Assembly (NCBI RefSeq): GCF_003491325.1
Contig: NZ_CP022881.1
Coordinates: 682,001 to 746,000, forward strand
DNA from: Staphylococcus sp. M0911
GTDB lineage: Bacteria; Bacillota; Bacilli; Staphylococcales; Staphylococcaceae
DNA: 64,000 bases
Direction: 5' to 3'
Shown here: positions 1-8,446 of the stretch, piece by piece
Layout: the number at the start of each line of letters is the position of its first letter
How positions within the stretch are numbered: position 1 is the stretch's first letter
Notes under the pieces: model-generated
Told to the model about the DNA's origin: nothing
Databases searched by the model: none
The model's input: the letters and a program-made list of their open reading frames with translations, nothing else
Position numbers and translations under genes: made by a program

Positions 1-47
1 CAGATAAAGCTAAACAAATTATCAAAGACTATCAGTTCTCAGCATAG
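1..47 (+). CDS. modA: Molybdate ABC transporter substrate-binding protein, C-terminal end only
   Basis: Only the last 14 codons are in the window, in the frame ending at the TAG at 45-47; they read DKAKQIIKDYQFSA. ModA is the extracellular lipoprotein that hands molybdate to the ModB permease. The identification rests mainly on position: the stop lies 12 bases before the modB start and the order modA-modB-modC is standard. The short tail fits the helical C-terminus of periplasmic-binding proteins but proves little by itself. Confidence 0.7.
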   Translation, partial: DKAKQIIKDYQFSA

Positions 48-59
48 GAGTTGTCTTTC

Positions 60-731
60 ATGCCTGACTTAACTTCATTCTGGATATCTATCCGTATAGC
101 AACAATGAGTACGATCATCGTCATGATATTAGGTATCATAGTATCTAAATGGCTATACCATCGTAAAAAGCGATGGGTAAAAATAGTGGAGAGTTTCATC
201 TTATTACCTATCGTCTTAGCGCCAACAGTGATGGGGTTTATATTACTTATTGTTTTTTCACCACGAGGAATTATAGGTCAATTCTTCAATAATATATTAC
301 ATTTGCCAGTAGTATTTACACTAACAGGGGCGGTTATCGCTTCAGTGATAGTAAGTTTTCCGCTTATGTACCAACATACGATTCAAGGCTTTAATAGTAT
401 TGATAAACGTATGTTAGATACTGCACGTACAATGGGCGCAAGTGAAAGTAAAATATTTTATCGTATTGTACTTCCGTTATCGAAACGCTATATATTATCT
501 GGTATCGTGATGAGCTTTGCGAGAGCAATTGGAGAATTTGGTGCAACATTAATGGTAGCAGGTTACATTCCTAATAAAACAAATACATTACCATTAGAAA
601 TTTATTTCTTAGTAGTTGAAGGTAAAGAAAATCAAGCTTGGCTTTGGGTCTTAGTACTTGTAGCATTCTCTATTGTAGTCATCATGACGATCAATTTAAT
701 GAATTATGATAAATTCAGGGAGCGTGATTAA
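60..731 (+). CDS. modB: Molybdate ABC transporter permease ModB
   Basis: Inner component of the molybdate importer. The 223-residue protein is hydrophobic with about five membrane segments and carries the ABC-permease EAA loop (ARTMGASESKIFYRIVLP, roughly residues 123-140), which docks on the ATPase. I start at the ATG at 60 because AGGAG at 46-50 is spaced correctly for it; a TTG at 51 is in frame but abuts that site. The modC start follows the stop directly, so the two are translationally coupled. Length matches staphylococcal ModB. Confidence 0.93.
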   Translation: MPDLTSFWISIRIATMSTIIVMILGIIVSKWLYHRKKRWVKIVESFILLPIVLAPTVMGFILLIVFSPRGIIGQFFNNILHLPVVFTLTGAVIASVIVSFPLMYQHTIQGFNSIDKRMLDTARTMGASESKIFYRIVLPLSKRYILSGIVMSFARAIGEFGATLMVAGYIPNKTNTLPLEIYFLVVEGKENQAWLWVLVLVAFSIVVIMTINLMNYDKFRERD

Positions 732-1337
732 ATGTTGAAAATTGACATCTCACACAAGATTAATCAGCGCAATATTGAGATTCATATAAATGATGATGCT
801 CCTAAGATTTATGCTATACAAGGACCATCTGGAATAGGGAAGACTACTATATTAAATATGATTGCGGGTCTAAAAAAAGCGGATCAAGCTGAAATTGAAG
901 TGAATCAACGATTGCTTACTAGTACATCTAAACGAACACAGATGAAAATTCAACAGAGATGTATTGGTTATTTATTTCAAGACTATCAATTATTTCCACA
1001 TCTAACGGTGGAACAGAATATTACTTTTATGGCACAATATTCCGATCATATCAATTATGTTATGGATACACTTAACATTACACATATAGTTGATCAATAT
1101 CCTATCACATTATCTGGAGGGGAAGCACAATGTGTAGCATTAGCTCGAGCATTAAGTATTAAACCCGACTTATTACTTTTAGACGAACCTTTCTCTAGTT
1201 TAGACGACAACACTAAGAGAGAGAGTATGAACCTAGTCCATAAAATTTATGAATTATGGAACATACCAATTATTTTTGTTACACATTCAAATGAAGAGGC
1301 ACATACGCTTGCTGATGAAATAATAATGATTTCTTAA
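732..1337 (+). CDS. modC: Molybdate ABC transporter ATP-binding protein ModC (short form)
   Basis: ATPase that powers molybdate import. Walker A is GPSGIGKTT at residues 31-39, the Q-loop is in LFQDYQLFPHL, the signature is LSGGEAQCVALARAL and Walker B is LLLLDEP. At 201 residues it stops after the nucleotide-binding domain; the C-terminal molybdate-binding TOBE domains of the longer enterobacterial ModC are absent, as I recall for staphylococcal versions. The start ATG touches the modB stop and has GGGAG upstream. Last gene of the mod operon; a hairpin terminator follows. Confidence 0.93.
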   Translation: MLKIDISHKINQRNIEIHINDDAPKIYAIQGPSGIGKTTILNMIAGLKKADQAEIEVNQRLLTSTSKRTQMKIQQRCIGYLFQDYQLFPHLTVEQNITFMAQYSDHINYVMDTLNITHIVDQYPITLSGGEAQCVALARALSIKPDLLLLDEPFSSLDDNTKRESMNLVHKIYELWNIPIIFVTHSNEEAHTLADEIIMIS

Positions 1338-1357
1338 ACTTAATGTAAATCATTTTG

Positions 1358-1403
1358 GCGAAACTATATTTAGATGATATTCATCATTATAGTTTCGCTT
1401 GTT
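1358..1403 (+). terminator. Rho-independent terminator of the mod operon
   Basis: An 11-bp perfect inverted repeat (GCGAAACTATA at 1358-1368 and its complement at 1388-1398) surrounds a smaller internal dyad and is followed by a T-rich stretch. It separates mod transport from the cofactor genes, which have their own promoter just downstream. Confidence 0.75.
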
Positions 1404-1416
1404 TTATGTATGGTTT

Positions 1417-1445
1417 TTGTCACTTTGTCCAACAAGTTTTATAAT
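1417..1445 (+). promoter_or_regulatory. Sigma-A promoter for the molybdenum cofactor genes (moeB)
   Basis: TTGTCA at 1417-1422 and a perfect TATAAT at 1440-1445 are separated by exactly 17 bases. The -10 box ends 31 bases before the moeB ATG, leaving a short leader. This supports moeB-moaB being transcribed separately from modABC. Confidence 0.75.
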
Positions 1446-1476
1446 AGAAGCAATACTATTTAAGGGAGATTCAAAG

Positions 1477-2481
1477 ATGAATCAAGAGAGATATTCAAGG
1501 CAAATCTTATTTAAACATATTAAAGAAGAAGGACAACATCTTATTGGTCAAAAACATGTCATGGTTGTAGGTATGGGTGCATTGGGAACTCATGTGGCAG
1601 AAGGTTTGGTCCGAGCAGGTATTCAACACCTGACAATCGTTGATCGTGATTACATTGAGCTTAGTAATTTACAGAGACAAACCTTGTTCACTGAACACGA
1701 CGCAAAAGATATGTTACCAAAAGTCATTGCAGCTAAGAAGCATTTAGAAGCGATTCGTCATGATATTGTTATTAATGCTTATGTATCACATGTTGATGCA
1801 TACTTTTTAGACACCTACACAACGCATATCGATTTAATCATTGATGCAACTGATAACTTTGAAACACGACAACTCATTAATGATATTGCATATCAAAAAT
1901 GTATACCATGGATATATGGGGGTGTTGTTCAAAGTACATATGCTCAAACAACCTTCATACCTGGCAAGACGCCTTGTTTTAATTGCTTAGTCCCACACTT
2001 GCCTTCAATCAATTTGACTTGTGATACAGTCGGAGTTATACAACCTGCTGTAACAATGACAACTAGTTGTCAACTTGTTGATGCTTTAAAAGTTCTAACC
2101 AATCAGACCACAGATATCAAATTGAAATATGGTGATATTTGGGAAGGTTACCATCATGCCATTGGTTTTAAAAATATGCAAAATGATACATGTCCGACTT
2201 GTGGAAAAACACCTCATTATCCATTCCTGAAGAATAGACAACGTCAATATACAACGTTATGTGGAAGAGATACAGTACAATACAATAATTCGATGATTTC
2301 CCAGGAAATGTTAGAAAGATTTTTAAAGACGCATCATATTCAATATAAACAGAATCCATATATGATCGTTTTTTCATTCAATGGTTATCGTATCGTTGCA
2401 TTTAATGGTGGAAGATTACTTATTCACGGTATGAATAACCCTAATGAAGCTACAAAATTAATTAATCAATTATTTGGTTAA
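1477..2481 (+). CDS. moeB: Molybdopterin-synthase adenylyltransferase MoeB (ThiF/MoeB/HesA family)
   Basis: Activates the C-terminal glycine of MoaD by adenylation so that it can receive sulfur for molybdopterin. The nucleotide-binding loop GMGALG is at residues 32-37, the ND-rich activation region around DATDNFETRQLIND follows, and two zinc CX2C pairs are at C167/C170 and C239/C242. The first 240 residues form the E1-like domain; the remainder is a divergent tail. The start at 1477 follows GGGAGATTC and gives 334 residues; the frame is open further upstream but would run through the promoter. A ThiF role in thiamine synthesis is the alternative, disfavoured by the neighbours. Confidence 0.88.
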   Translation: MNQERYSRQILFKHIKEEGQHLIGQKHVMVVGMGALGTHVAEGLVRAGIQHLTIVDRDYIELSNLQRQTLFTEHDAKDMLPKVIAAKKHLEAIRHDIVINAYVSHVDAYFLDTYTTHIDLIIDATDNFETRQLINDIAYQKCIPWIYGGVVQSTYAQTTFIPGKTPCFNCLVPHLPSINLTCDTVGVIQPAVTMTTSCQLVDALKVLTNQTTDIKLKYGDIWEGYHHAIGFKNMQNDTCPTCGKTPHYPFLKNRQRQYTTLCGRDTVQYNNSMISQEMLERFLKTHHIQYKQNPYMIVFSFNGYRIVAFNGGRLLIHGMNNPNEATKLINQLFG

Positions 2482-2501
2482 TCATTGTTAGGAGGACTTA
2501 A

Positions 2502-3008
2502 ATGATGCATACAAATGTAAAATTAGATAGAAATATAGAAGTTGCAGTACTTACAGTTTCAGATACTAGGAATTATGAAACAGATAAGGGAGGTCAACTG
2601 ATACAAACGCTATTAAAAGACGAGAATGTAAATATCAAAAAGGAAAATTATCATATTGTAAAAGATGATCAAGAGGCTATCTACAGTCAATTACAAACAT
2701 GGTTACAACAAAAACATATTGATGTCATTATAACAACTGGTGGTACAGGGATTGCGCAAAGAGATGTAACTATTGAAGTTGTGCGACCTTTATTAGACAA
2801 AGAAATTGAAGGATTTGGAGAACTGTTTAGGTATTTAAGCTATACAGAAGATGTAGGTACGAGGTCATTATTATCAAGAGCAGTAGCAGGCACACATGAT
2901 AAAACATTGTTATTTGCGTTGCCTGGATCTACAGGTGCCATTAAATTAGCTATTAACAAGCTTATTAAACCTGAACTTAATCATTTGATACATGAAGTAA
3001 CGAAATGA
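2502..3008 (+). CDS. moaB: Molybdenum cofactor biosynthesis protein MoaB
   Basis: MogA/MoaB fold, thought to adenylate molybdopterin before metal insertion by MoeA. Residues 14-25 ([12 protein letters not shown]) and the [13 protein letters not shown] motif around residues 78-90 are the molybdopterin-binding signatures, and LPGSTGA lies near the end. A strong GGAGG precedes tandem ATGs at 2502 and 2505. At 168 residues it is the normal family size. It follows moeB by 20 bases and shares its promoter. The next gene, moaC, points the other way. Confidence 0.9.
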   Translation: MMHTNVKLDRNIEVAVLTVSDTRNYETDKGGQLIQTLLKDENVNIKKENYHIVKDDQEAIYSQLQTWLQQKHIDVIITTGGTGIAQRDVTIEVVRPLLDKEIEGFGELFRYLSYTEDVGTRSLLSRAVAGTHDKTLLFALPGSTGAIKLAINKLIKPELNHLIHEVTK

Positions 3009-3017
3009 AAATAAGTA

Positions 3018-3090
3018 GGCTGGGACGTAAATTTTTAAATTTAAATCTTATATTGTCAGTAGTTGACTCTATATTATTTATGTCCCATTG
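3018..3090. repeat. Intergenic inverted-repeat element between moaB and moaC, probable bidirectional terminator
   Basis: GGGACGTAAAT at 3022-3032 pairs (one G-T wobble) with ATTTATGTCCC at 3076-3086 across a 43-base AT-rich loop. The GGCTGGGAC and GTCCCATTGCC edges resemble a small repeat family that I recall scattered between staphylococcal genes. It lies between convergent genes, so it could end transcription from both sides. Confidence 0.55.
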
Positions 3091-3114
3091 CCTCTCTTAA
3101 CTATTGAATTTAAA

Positions 3115-3603
3115 CTAATTTGATCGATGATAATCGCCTGATTTTCCACCGGATTTAGATGTTAGATAAGTTTGGCCTATTGTCATTCCCTTATCAACTG
3201 CTTTGGTCATATCATAGATGGTTAAAGCTGTTACAGAAGCAGCAGTTAAGGCTTCCATTTCTACACCAGTTTTACCTGTTGTAGATACTGTAGCTTGAAT
3301 GTTCAGTTCGAAATGATTTAACGATGTTGTATTCCATTCAAACGAAACATCTATACCCGTTAATGGAAGCGGATGGCACATTGGAATAATCGTTGAAGTA
3401 TTTTTAGCAGCCATAATTCCAGCAATTTGTGCAGTATTTAATACGTTACCTTTAGCGTTCGTATTTTGAACAATTTGTTGATAAATTGTTTCATTCACTA
3501 TAATACTTGAATGTGCAATAGCTGTTCGTTTAGTAACTTCCTTATTAGAAACATCGACCATTTTAGCGTTACCTTGTTGATTAATGTGTGTAAATTCTGA
3601 CAT
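3115..3603 (-). CDS. moaC: Cyclic pyranopterin monophosphate synthase MoaC
   Basis: Converts the MoaA product to cyclic pyranopterin monophosphate, the second half of step one of cofactor synthesis. The family motif [10 protein letters not shown] (around residues 74-83) and [19 protein letters not shown] with KAVDKGM downstream carry the active-site residues. Starting at 3603 gives 162 residues with AAGGAGG correctly placed; the longer in-frame version would begin inside that ribosome-binding site. It is the only cofactor gene here on the minus strand and is divergent from moeA across a 61-base gap that must hold both promoters. Confidence 0.93.
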   Translation of the reverse strand: MSEFTHINQQGNAKMVDVSNKEVTKRTAIAHSSIIVNETIYQQIVQNTNAKGNVLNTAQIAGIMAAKNTSTIIPMCHPLPLTGIDVSFEWNTTSLNHFELNIQATVSTTGKTGVEMEALTAASVTALTIYDMTKAVDKGMTIGQTYLTSKSGGKSGDYHRSN

Positions 3604-3664
3604 GTTAATCCTCCTTCTTATCGACACAAGTATATCATGAAAAATTATTTATGGAGATGATCAT

Positions 3665-4924
3665 ATGACATTTGAAAAAAGAAGTCCAATTCCTGTAAAA
3701 GAAGCTATTCAACGAATTGTAAATCAAAATATTCGTTCAAATAAGACCACTGTGGCATTAGAAGAAAGTATTGGGCATGTATTGGCGAATGACATTATAG
3801 CTACCTATGATATTCCAAGATTTGATAAGTCACCTTATGATGGGTTTGCAATTAGAAGTAAAGATTCTATAGGTGCTAGTGGTGAGCATAGAATTAAATT
3901 TAAAGTGATAGATCATATTGGTGCTGGTTCAGTGTCGCAAAAAGAAGTTGGGCAACACGAAGCGGTACGTATTATGACAGGTGCACAATTACCAAAAGGC
4001 GCAGATGCAGTGGTGATGTTTGAGCAAACAGTTGAGGAAGAAGATACATTTTCGATTAGAAAATCTTTTGAACATCATGAGAATGTATCCTTAAAAGGTG
4101 AGGAAACACAAACAGGTGACATTGTATTAACAGCTGGGCAACGTATTAACCCAGGTGCTATCGCAGTCTTGGCAACTTATGGTTATACTGAAGTTGAAGT
4201 TTATGAAAAACCTAGTATCGCAGTTATCGCTACTGGTAGTGAATTGTTAGAAGTTGGTGATAAACTTCAACCAGGTAAAATTAGAAATTCAAATGGACCT
4301 ATGATTAAAGCACTAGCTGAACAACTTGGTATCAACGTAGGGTCTTATCAAATACAACAAGATGATTTAAAAAGTAGTATTGAAGTTGTTAAACATGCAA
4401 TGGAGAAACATGACATGGTCATTACGACAGGTGGCGTATCTGTTGGAGATTTTGATTATTTACCTGAAATTTATCGAGCTTTAGATGCCAATGTATTATT
4501 TAATAAAGTCGCTATGCGTCCAGGTAGTGTAACAACCGTTGCCGTAGCTGATCAAAAATATTTGTTTGGTTTATCAGGTAATCCGTCTGCATGTTTTACA
4601 GGATTTGAATTATTTGTGAAACCAGCGATGAATCATATGATGAATGCCAAAGCGATGTATCCTCAAATTGTGAAAGCAACACTGATGGAAGATTTTACTA
4701 AAGCAAATCCGTTTACAAGATTTATACGAGCTACTGCAACATTAACTTCTGCTGGTGCAACTGTTGTACCTTCTGGTTTTAATAAATCGGGTGCAGTAGT
4801 AGCCATTGCACATGCAAATGCCATGATTATGTTGTCAGGAGGGACACGTGGATTTAAACAGGGACATACTGTTGATGTTATACTCACAGAGTCAGCGGCT
4901 TACGAAGAGGAATTAAATATATGA
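3665..4924 (+). CDS. moeA: Molybdopterin molybdenumtransferase MoeA
   Basis: Inserts molybdate into adenylated molybdopterin. The 419-residue protein shows the usual order: MoeA_N with PRFDKSPYDGFAIR and RIMTGAQLPKGADAVV, the MogA-like domain with ATGSEL and TTGGVSVGDFDYLP, then LSGNPSACFTGF and a C-terminal beta domain. GGAGATGAT precedes the ATG. First gene of a six-gene run (moeA-mobB-moaE-moaD-mobA-moaA) with overlaps or tiny gaps, so probably one transcript. Confidence 0.95.
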   Translation: MTFEKRSPIPVKEAIQRIVNQNIRSNKTTVALEESIGHVLANDIIATYDIPRFDKSPYDGFAIRSKDSIGASGEHRIKFKVIDHIGAGSVSQKEVGQHEAVRIMTGAQLPKGADAVVMFEQTVEEEDTFSIRKSFEHHENVSLKGEETQTGDIVLTAGQRINPGAIAVLATYGYTEVEVYEKPSIAVIATGSELLEVGDKLQPGKIRNSNGPMIKALAEQLGINVGSYQIQQDDLKSSIEVVKHAMEKHDMVITTGGVSVGDFDYLPEIYRALDANVLFNKVAMRPGSVTTVAVADQKYLFGLSGNPSACFTGFELFVKPAMNHMMNAKAMYPQIVKATLMEDFTKANPFTRFIRATATLTSAGATVVPSGFNKSGAVVAIAHANAMIMLSGGTRGFKQGHTVDVILTESAAYEEELNI

Positions 4925-5391
4925 TATTACAAATGATTGGATATAAAAATGTTGGAAAAACGACATTGATGACACATGCAATATCATTTTTAAAAGAGCG
5001 AAATTTTAAAGTTGCAAGCATCAAACATCATGGTCATCAAGGTGAAGATATTCAATTACAACATCAGCACGTAGACCATATGAAACACTTTCAATCTGGT
5101 GCCGATCAGAGTATTGTACAAGGTCATGCCTATCGTCAGACAGTCACTAGATCGACTGAACAAAGCCTTTCTAATATTATTAAGGAATCTGTTACAATTG
5201 ATTGTGATGTTGTTTTAGTTGAAGGCTTTAAACATGAAAATTATGACAAGATTATTGTTTATGAGAATGAAAAACAATTACGTGAGTTAAATCATTTAAA
5301 CAATATATGTTATAGGATAAAATTAAATGAACCAAATGCTTATCAAAAATTTGATGAATGGTTAATAAATAAAGTAACACATAAGGATTGA
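4921..5391 (+). CDS. mobB: Molybdopterin-guanine dinucleotide biosynthesis adaptor MobB
   Basis: GTP-binding accessory protein of molybdopterin guanine dinucleotide formation. The P-loop GYKNVGKTTL is at residues 7-16, followed by SIKHHGH and the Walker-B-like VVLVEGFKHE near residue 101. The ATG overlaps the moeA stop by four bases (ATGA), indicating translational coupling. At 156 residues it is close to the usual size. It partners MobA, encoded four genes on. Confidence 0.9.
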   Translation: MILQMIGYKNVGKTTLMTHAISFLKERNFKVASIKHHGHQGEDIQLQHQHVDHMKHFQSGADQSIVQGHAYRQTVTRSTEQSLSNIIKESVTIDCDVVLVEGFKHENYDKIIVYENEKQLRELNHLNNICYRIKLNEPNAYQKFDEWLINKVTHKD

Positions 5392-5396
5392 GCAAA

Positions 5397-5843
5397 ATGA
5401 AGCAATTTGAAATCGTAACAAAGCCGATTCAAACCGAACCTTATCGTGAATTCACGTTAAATGAACATCAAGGTGCAATGGTCATGTTTACTGGACATGT
5501 ACGTGAATGGACGAAAGGTGTTAAAACAGAGTATTTAGAATATGAAGCATATATTCCAATGGCAGAGAAGAAAATGGCTCAAATTGGTCAAGAGATAGAA
5601 GAAAAGTGGCCTGGCACCATCACAACCATTGTTCACAGAATAGGCCCATTACAAATATCAGACATAGCTGTCTTAATTGTCGTATCTTCACCACATCGTA
5701 AATATGCATATCAGGCAAATGAATATGCAATAGAGCGAATTAAAGAAATTGTTCCAATTTGGAAAAAAGAAATTTGGGAAGATGGATCAGAGTGGCAAGG
5801 GCATCAAAAAGGTAGCTACGATGAAAGCCTTAGGGGGAAGTAA
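5397..5843 (+). CDS. moaE: Molybdopterin synthase catalytic subunit MoaE
   Basis: Large subunit of molybdopterin synthase, which transfers sulfur from MoaD to cyclic pyranopterin monophosphate. The motifs GAMVMFTGHVREWTKG, VHRIGPLQISDIAV and SPHRKYAYQANEYAIERIKE, with IWKKEIWEDGSEW near the end, are typical; the lysines of the last segment form the active site. I prefer the ATG at 5397, nine bases after AAGGA; an in-frame TTG at 5388 overlaps the mobB stop and sits against the ribosome site. Confidence 0.94.
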   Translation: MKQFEIVTKPIQTEPYREFTLNEHQGAMVMFTGHVREWTKGVKTEYLEYEAYIPMAEKKMAQIGQEIEEKWPGTITTIVHRIGPLQISDIAVLIVVSSPHRKYAYQANEYAIERIKEIVPIWKKEIWEDGSEWQGHQKGSYDESLRGK

Positions 5844-5844
5844 A

Positions 5845-6078
5845 ATGAAAGTACTCTACTTTGCAGAACTTAAAGATATAATCAATCAACAATCGGAATC
5901 AATCGATTTGTCAGAAAGGGTTAGGGTTGCAGATTTTAAAGACTTACTATTGCAACGACATCCTGAATTAACACATAAGCAATTTCAAATTGCAGTAAAT
6001 GAAGAATTTGTTAAAGATACAGATATGATAGGAACTGGTGATACAGTAGCACTCATCCCACCAGTCAGCGGAGGATAA
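5845..6078 (+). CDS. moaD: Molybdopterin synthase sulfur-carrier subunit MoaD
   Basis: Ubiquitin-like sulfur carrier of 77 residues that ends in the diagnostic VSGG, the glycine that MoeB adenylates and that then carries the thiocarboxylate. The short beta-grasp sequence starts MKVLYFAELKD. The frame is open upstream into moaE, but the ATG at 5845, directly after the moaE stop and behind AGGGGGAAG, is the family-consistent start. MoaD and MoaE form the synthase, so tight coupling makes sense. Confidence 0.93.
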   Translation: MKVLYFAELKDIINQQSESIDLSERVRVADFKDLLLQRHPELTHKQFQIAVNEEFVKDTDMIGTGDTVALIPPVSGG

Positions 6079-6083
6079 GATAA

Positions 6084-6686
6084 ATGAAAGCAATTATACT
6101 TGCTGGAGGAGAGTCCAGACGCTTTGGACGTCCTAAAGCATTTGCCGAAGTTGAAGGGCAAATGTTTTATCAGCGAATTATCAAAGTATTGGAATCAACA
6201 AATATGTTTAATGATATTGTTATTAGTACAAACAATCAACTGAAAAATCAATTTGCACATCCAAACGTGGTTGTTGATACCGATAAACATAAAGGGAAAG
6301 GCCCATTAGCAGGTATATTAACAGCTATGCAAGAGTATCCAGATGAAGAATTATTTTTCGTAGTGTCAGTAGACACACCTATGATTAATGAAAGAGCTAT
6401 TAATCAACTCTATCAGTTTATGGTGTCACACTTAATAGATGATCAAATAGATATCGCAACGGTAAAAGCAGCAGGACATTATATTCCAACAATTGGTTTT
6501 TATAGTCCTAAGACGAAAGCCATGATAGAAACTATTTTAGAGTCCGATGATTATAGTTTTAAACAATTATATAATCAAATGAATATAGATTGGATTAAAG
6601 TAGAAGATATCAAAGCACCGTCATATTGGTATTACAATATCAATTCTCAACAAGACTTGGACACTTTAAAACAACAGTTAAGTTAA
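6084..6686 (+). CDS. mobA: Molybdenum cofactor guanylyltransferase MobA
   Basis: Attaches GMP to molybdopterin to give the guanine dinucleotide cofactor. The nucleotide-binding loop [14 protein letters not shown] is at residues 6-19, the Lys in KGKGPLAGI and the metal-binding Asp of VVSVDTPMI follow, as in this GT-A-like fold. GGAGGATAAG precedes the ATG. Its presence implies that the host makes a guanylated-cofactor enzyme, for example nitrate reductase or formate dehydrogenase, which are not in this window. Confidence 0.94.
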   Translation: MKAIILAGGESRRFGRPKAFAEVEGQMFYQRIIKVLESTNMFNDIVISTNNQLKNQFAHPNVVVDTDKHKGKGPLAGILTAMQEYPDEELFFVVSVDTPMINERAINQLYQFMVSHLIDDQIDIATVKAAGHYIPTIGFYSPKTKAMIETILESDDYSFKQLYNQMNIDWIKVEDIKAPSYWYYNINSQQDLDTLKQQLS

Positions 6687-6698
6687 TAAGGAGGGTCC

Positions 6699-7724
6699 AT
6701 GATGGTAGAGCAAATTAAAGATAAATTAGGTCGACCGATAAGAGATTTAAGATTATCTGTCACTGATAGATGTAATTTTAGATGTGATTATTGCATGCCA
6801 AAAGAAATCTTTGGTGATGACTTTGTCTTTTTACCTAAAGAAGAGTTATTAACATTTGAGGAAATGGTTAGAATATCTAAACTATATGCTCAATTAGGTG
6901 TCAAAAAAATTAGGATTACTGGTGGTGAGCCACTCTTACGCAGAAATCTTTATCAACTCATAGAGCAACTGAATCAAATTGATGGTATAGAAGATATAGG
7001 GTTAACTACGAATGGTTTACTATTAAAAAAACATGGTCAAAATCTATACAATGCAGGTTTAAGACGAATTAATATTAGTTTAGATGCGATAGATGATGAA
7101 GTCTTTCAAGCGATTAACAATCGAAATATTAAAGCATCTACAATTCTAGAACAGATTGATTATGCAATATCTATAGGCTTTAAAATTAAGGTGAATGTAG
7201 TCATTCAAAAAGGCGTCAATGACGACCAAATCATTCCAATGATAGAATACTTTAAATATAAAGGCATTGAGATAAGGTTTATAGAATTTATGGATGTAGG
7301 GAACGATAATGGTTGGGATTTTAGTAAAGTCGTTACGAAAGATGAAATGTTAAGTATGGTAGAAGAACATTTTGATATAGAACCAGTAGAACCTAAATAT
7401 TTTGGTGAGGTTGCAAAGTACTATAGACATAAAGATAATCAAGTGAAATTCGGATTAATTACAAGTGTTTCACAGTCATTTTGTTCAACTTGCACGAGAG
7501 CACGTTTATCTTCAGATGGAAAATTTTATGGTTGCTTATTTGCAGAAGTAGAGGGTTTTGATGTCAAAGCGTTAATGCGATCAGGTGCATCAGACGAAAT
7601 GTTACTAGAGCAATTTAAAGCATTATGGCATATTAGAGACGATCGTTACTCTGATGAACGAACTGAACAAACTGTACGAAATAGAAAGCGTAACAAAATT
7701 AATATGAATTATATAGGCGGATAA
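6699..7724 (+). CDS. moaA: GTP 3',8-cyclase MoaA (radical SAM)
   Basis: Catalyses the first step from GTP with MoaC. Counting from the second ATG (6702), the radical-SAM cluster is C24-X3-C28-X2-C31 in [10 protein letters not shown], and the second, substrate-binding 4Fe-4S cluster uses C261, C264 and a Cys at about 278 ([19 protein letters not shown]). TGGEPLLR binds SAM. The protein ends in GG, as MoaA does. Two adjacent ATGs follow GGAGGGTCC; 6702 gives the 340-residue form known from S. aureus. Last gene of the cluster. Confidence 0.96.
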   Translation: MMVEQIKDKLGRPIRDLRLSVTDRCNFRCDYCMPKEIFGDDFVFLPKEELLTFEEMVRISKLYAQLGVKKIRITGGEPLLRRNLYQLIEQLNQIDGIEDIGLTTNGLLLKKHGQNLYNAGLRRINISLDAIDDEVFQAINNRNIKASTILEQIDYAISIGFKIKVNVVIQKGVNDDQIIPMIEYFKYKGIEIRFIEFMDVGNDNGWDFSKVVTKDEMLSMVEEHFDIEPVEPKYFGEVAKYYRHKDNQVKFGLITSVSQSFCSTCTRARLSSDGKFYGCLFAEVEGFDVKALMRSGASDEMLLEQFKALWHIRDDRYSDERTEQTVRNRKRNKINMNYIGG

Positions 7725-7922
7725 CATTAAACTGTCAAACTAATTATGAACAAAAGAAGACTCATATTTTAGAAACAAATATTCATTTAATGGATTAAAA
7801 ATGTATTGCGATATCTGTTCTTTTACATTTAATTACTTTTCAATATTAAAAGCGTACTTTAAAATGATGTATTTCTAAACCAATTTTAGACTTAAATTTA
7901 ATATTTGTAATAGATAAAATTC

Positions 7923-7946
7923 TAACTTTGTTATATAATAAAGTTA
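7923..7946. promoter_or_regulatory. 24-bp near-perfect palindrome over the likely -10 region of sarV
   Basis: TAACTTTGTTAT (7923-7934) is followed directly by ATAATAAAGTTA (7935-7946), which is complementary at 11 of 12 positions. A TATAAT box (7933-7938) sits at its centre, 70 bases before the sarV start. A regulator bound here would cover the promoter. I see no convincing -35 box. The remaining intergenic DNA from 7725 is AT-rich with no gene. Confidence 0.5.
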
Positions 7947-8007
7947 AGCAATTTAATTGTACAATACAAACATCACATCTAAGAATCAACATAGGAGGCA
8001 TTTTATT

Positions 8008-8310
8008 ATGACAAATAAAGTACAAGGTTTTATTGCATCTGAAAGAGAGCTAAGTCAACTTAAGCATTGGTTAAAATCAACCTATCGTATTTCAATTGAA
8101 GAATTTGTTGTATTATACAAAGTCTTTGAAGGTGAGAAAATAAGTGGTAAAGAATTAAGAGATACATTACATTTTGAAATGCTTTGGGATACAAGTAAAA
8201 TTGATGTCATTATCCGTAAAATCTATAAAAAAGAACTTATTTCAAAATTGCGTTCTGAAACAGACGAACGACAAGTGTATTATTTCTTCAATGCGTCACA
8301 AAAAAATTAA
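8008..8310 (+). CDS. sarV: SarA-family winged-helix regulator SarV, 3' end frameshifted
   Basis: Sar-family regulator with the core [14 protein letters not shown] wing ([14 protein letters not shown]) and [35 protein letters not shown], very close to the S. aureus SarV I remember. The frame stops after 100 residues because a run of seven A at 8300-8306 shifts it. One more A would continue with [16 protein letters not shown] and stop at 8355-8357, giving 116 residues, the length expected for SarV. The start at 8008 follows AGGAGGC; upstream in-frame codons lack such a site. A real deletion, a phase-variable tract or a sequencing error are all possible. Confidence 0.82.
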   Translation: MTNKVQGFIASERELSQLKHWLKSTYRISIEEFVVLYKVFEGEKISGKELRDTLHFEMLWDTSKIDVIIRKIYKKELISKLRSETDERQVYYFFNASQKN

Positions 8311-8371
8311 TAGATAAAATGATTAATGAAATAGAAGCGATTAGTATCGCAAACTAACAATATATTAAAAA

Positions 8372-8422
8372 AGAAAAGCTAGAGAAGCCTTATTAAAGAG
8401 GTTTCTCTAGCTTTTTTAATTT
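8372..8422. terminator. Bidirectional terminator between sarV and the MFS gene
   Basis: AAAAGCTAGAGAA and its complement TTCTCTAGCTTTT form a long stem with A-rich and T-rich flanks, suited to ending transcription from both convergent genes. Confidence 0.8.
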
Positions 8423-8446
8423 AGTAAAATTTGTTAGATTTTGTCA

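Noticed and set aside
51..59. Earlier TTG start for modB
   Set aside because: It abuts the AGGAG site with no spacing; the ATG at 60 fits.
3018..3090. Insertion sequence remnant at the moaB-moaC gap
   Set aside because: Only an inverted repeat without coding remnant; better viewed as an intergenic terminator-type repeat.
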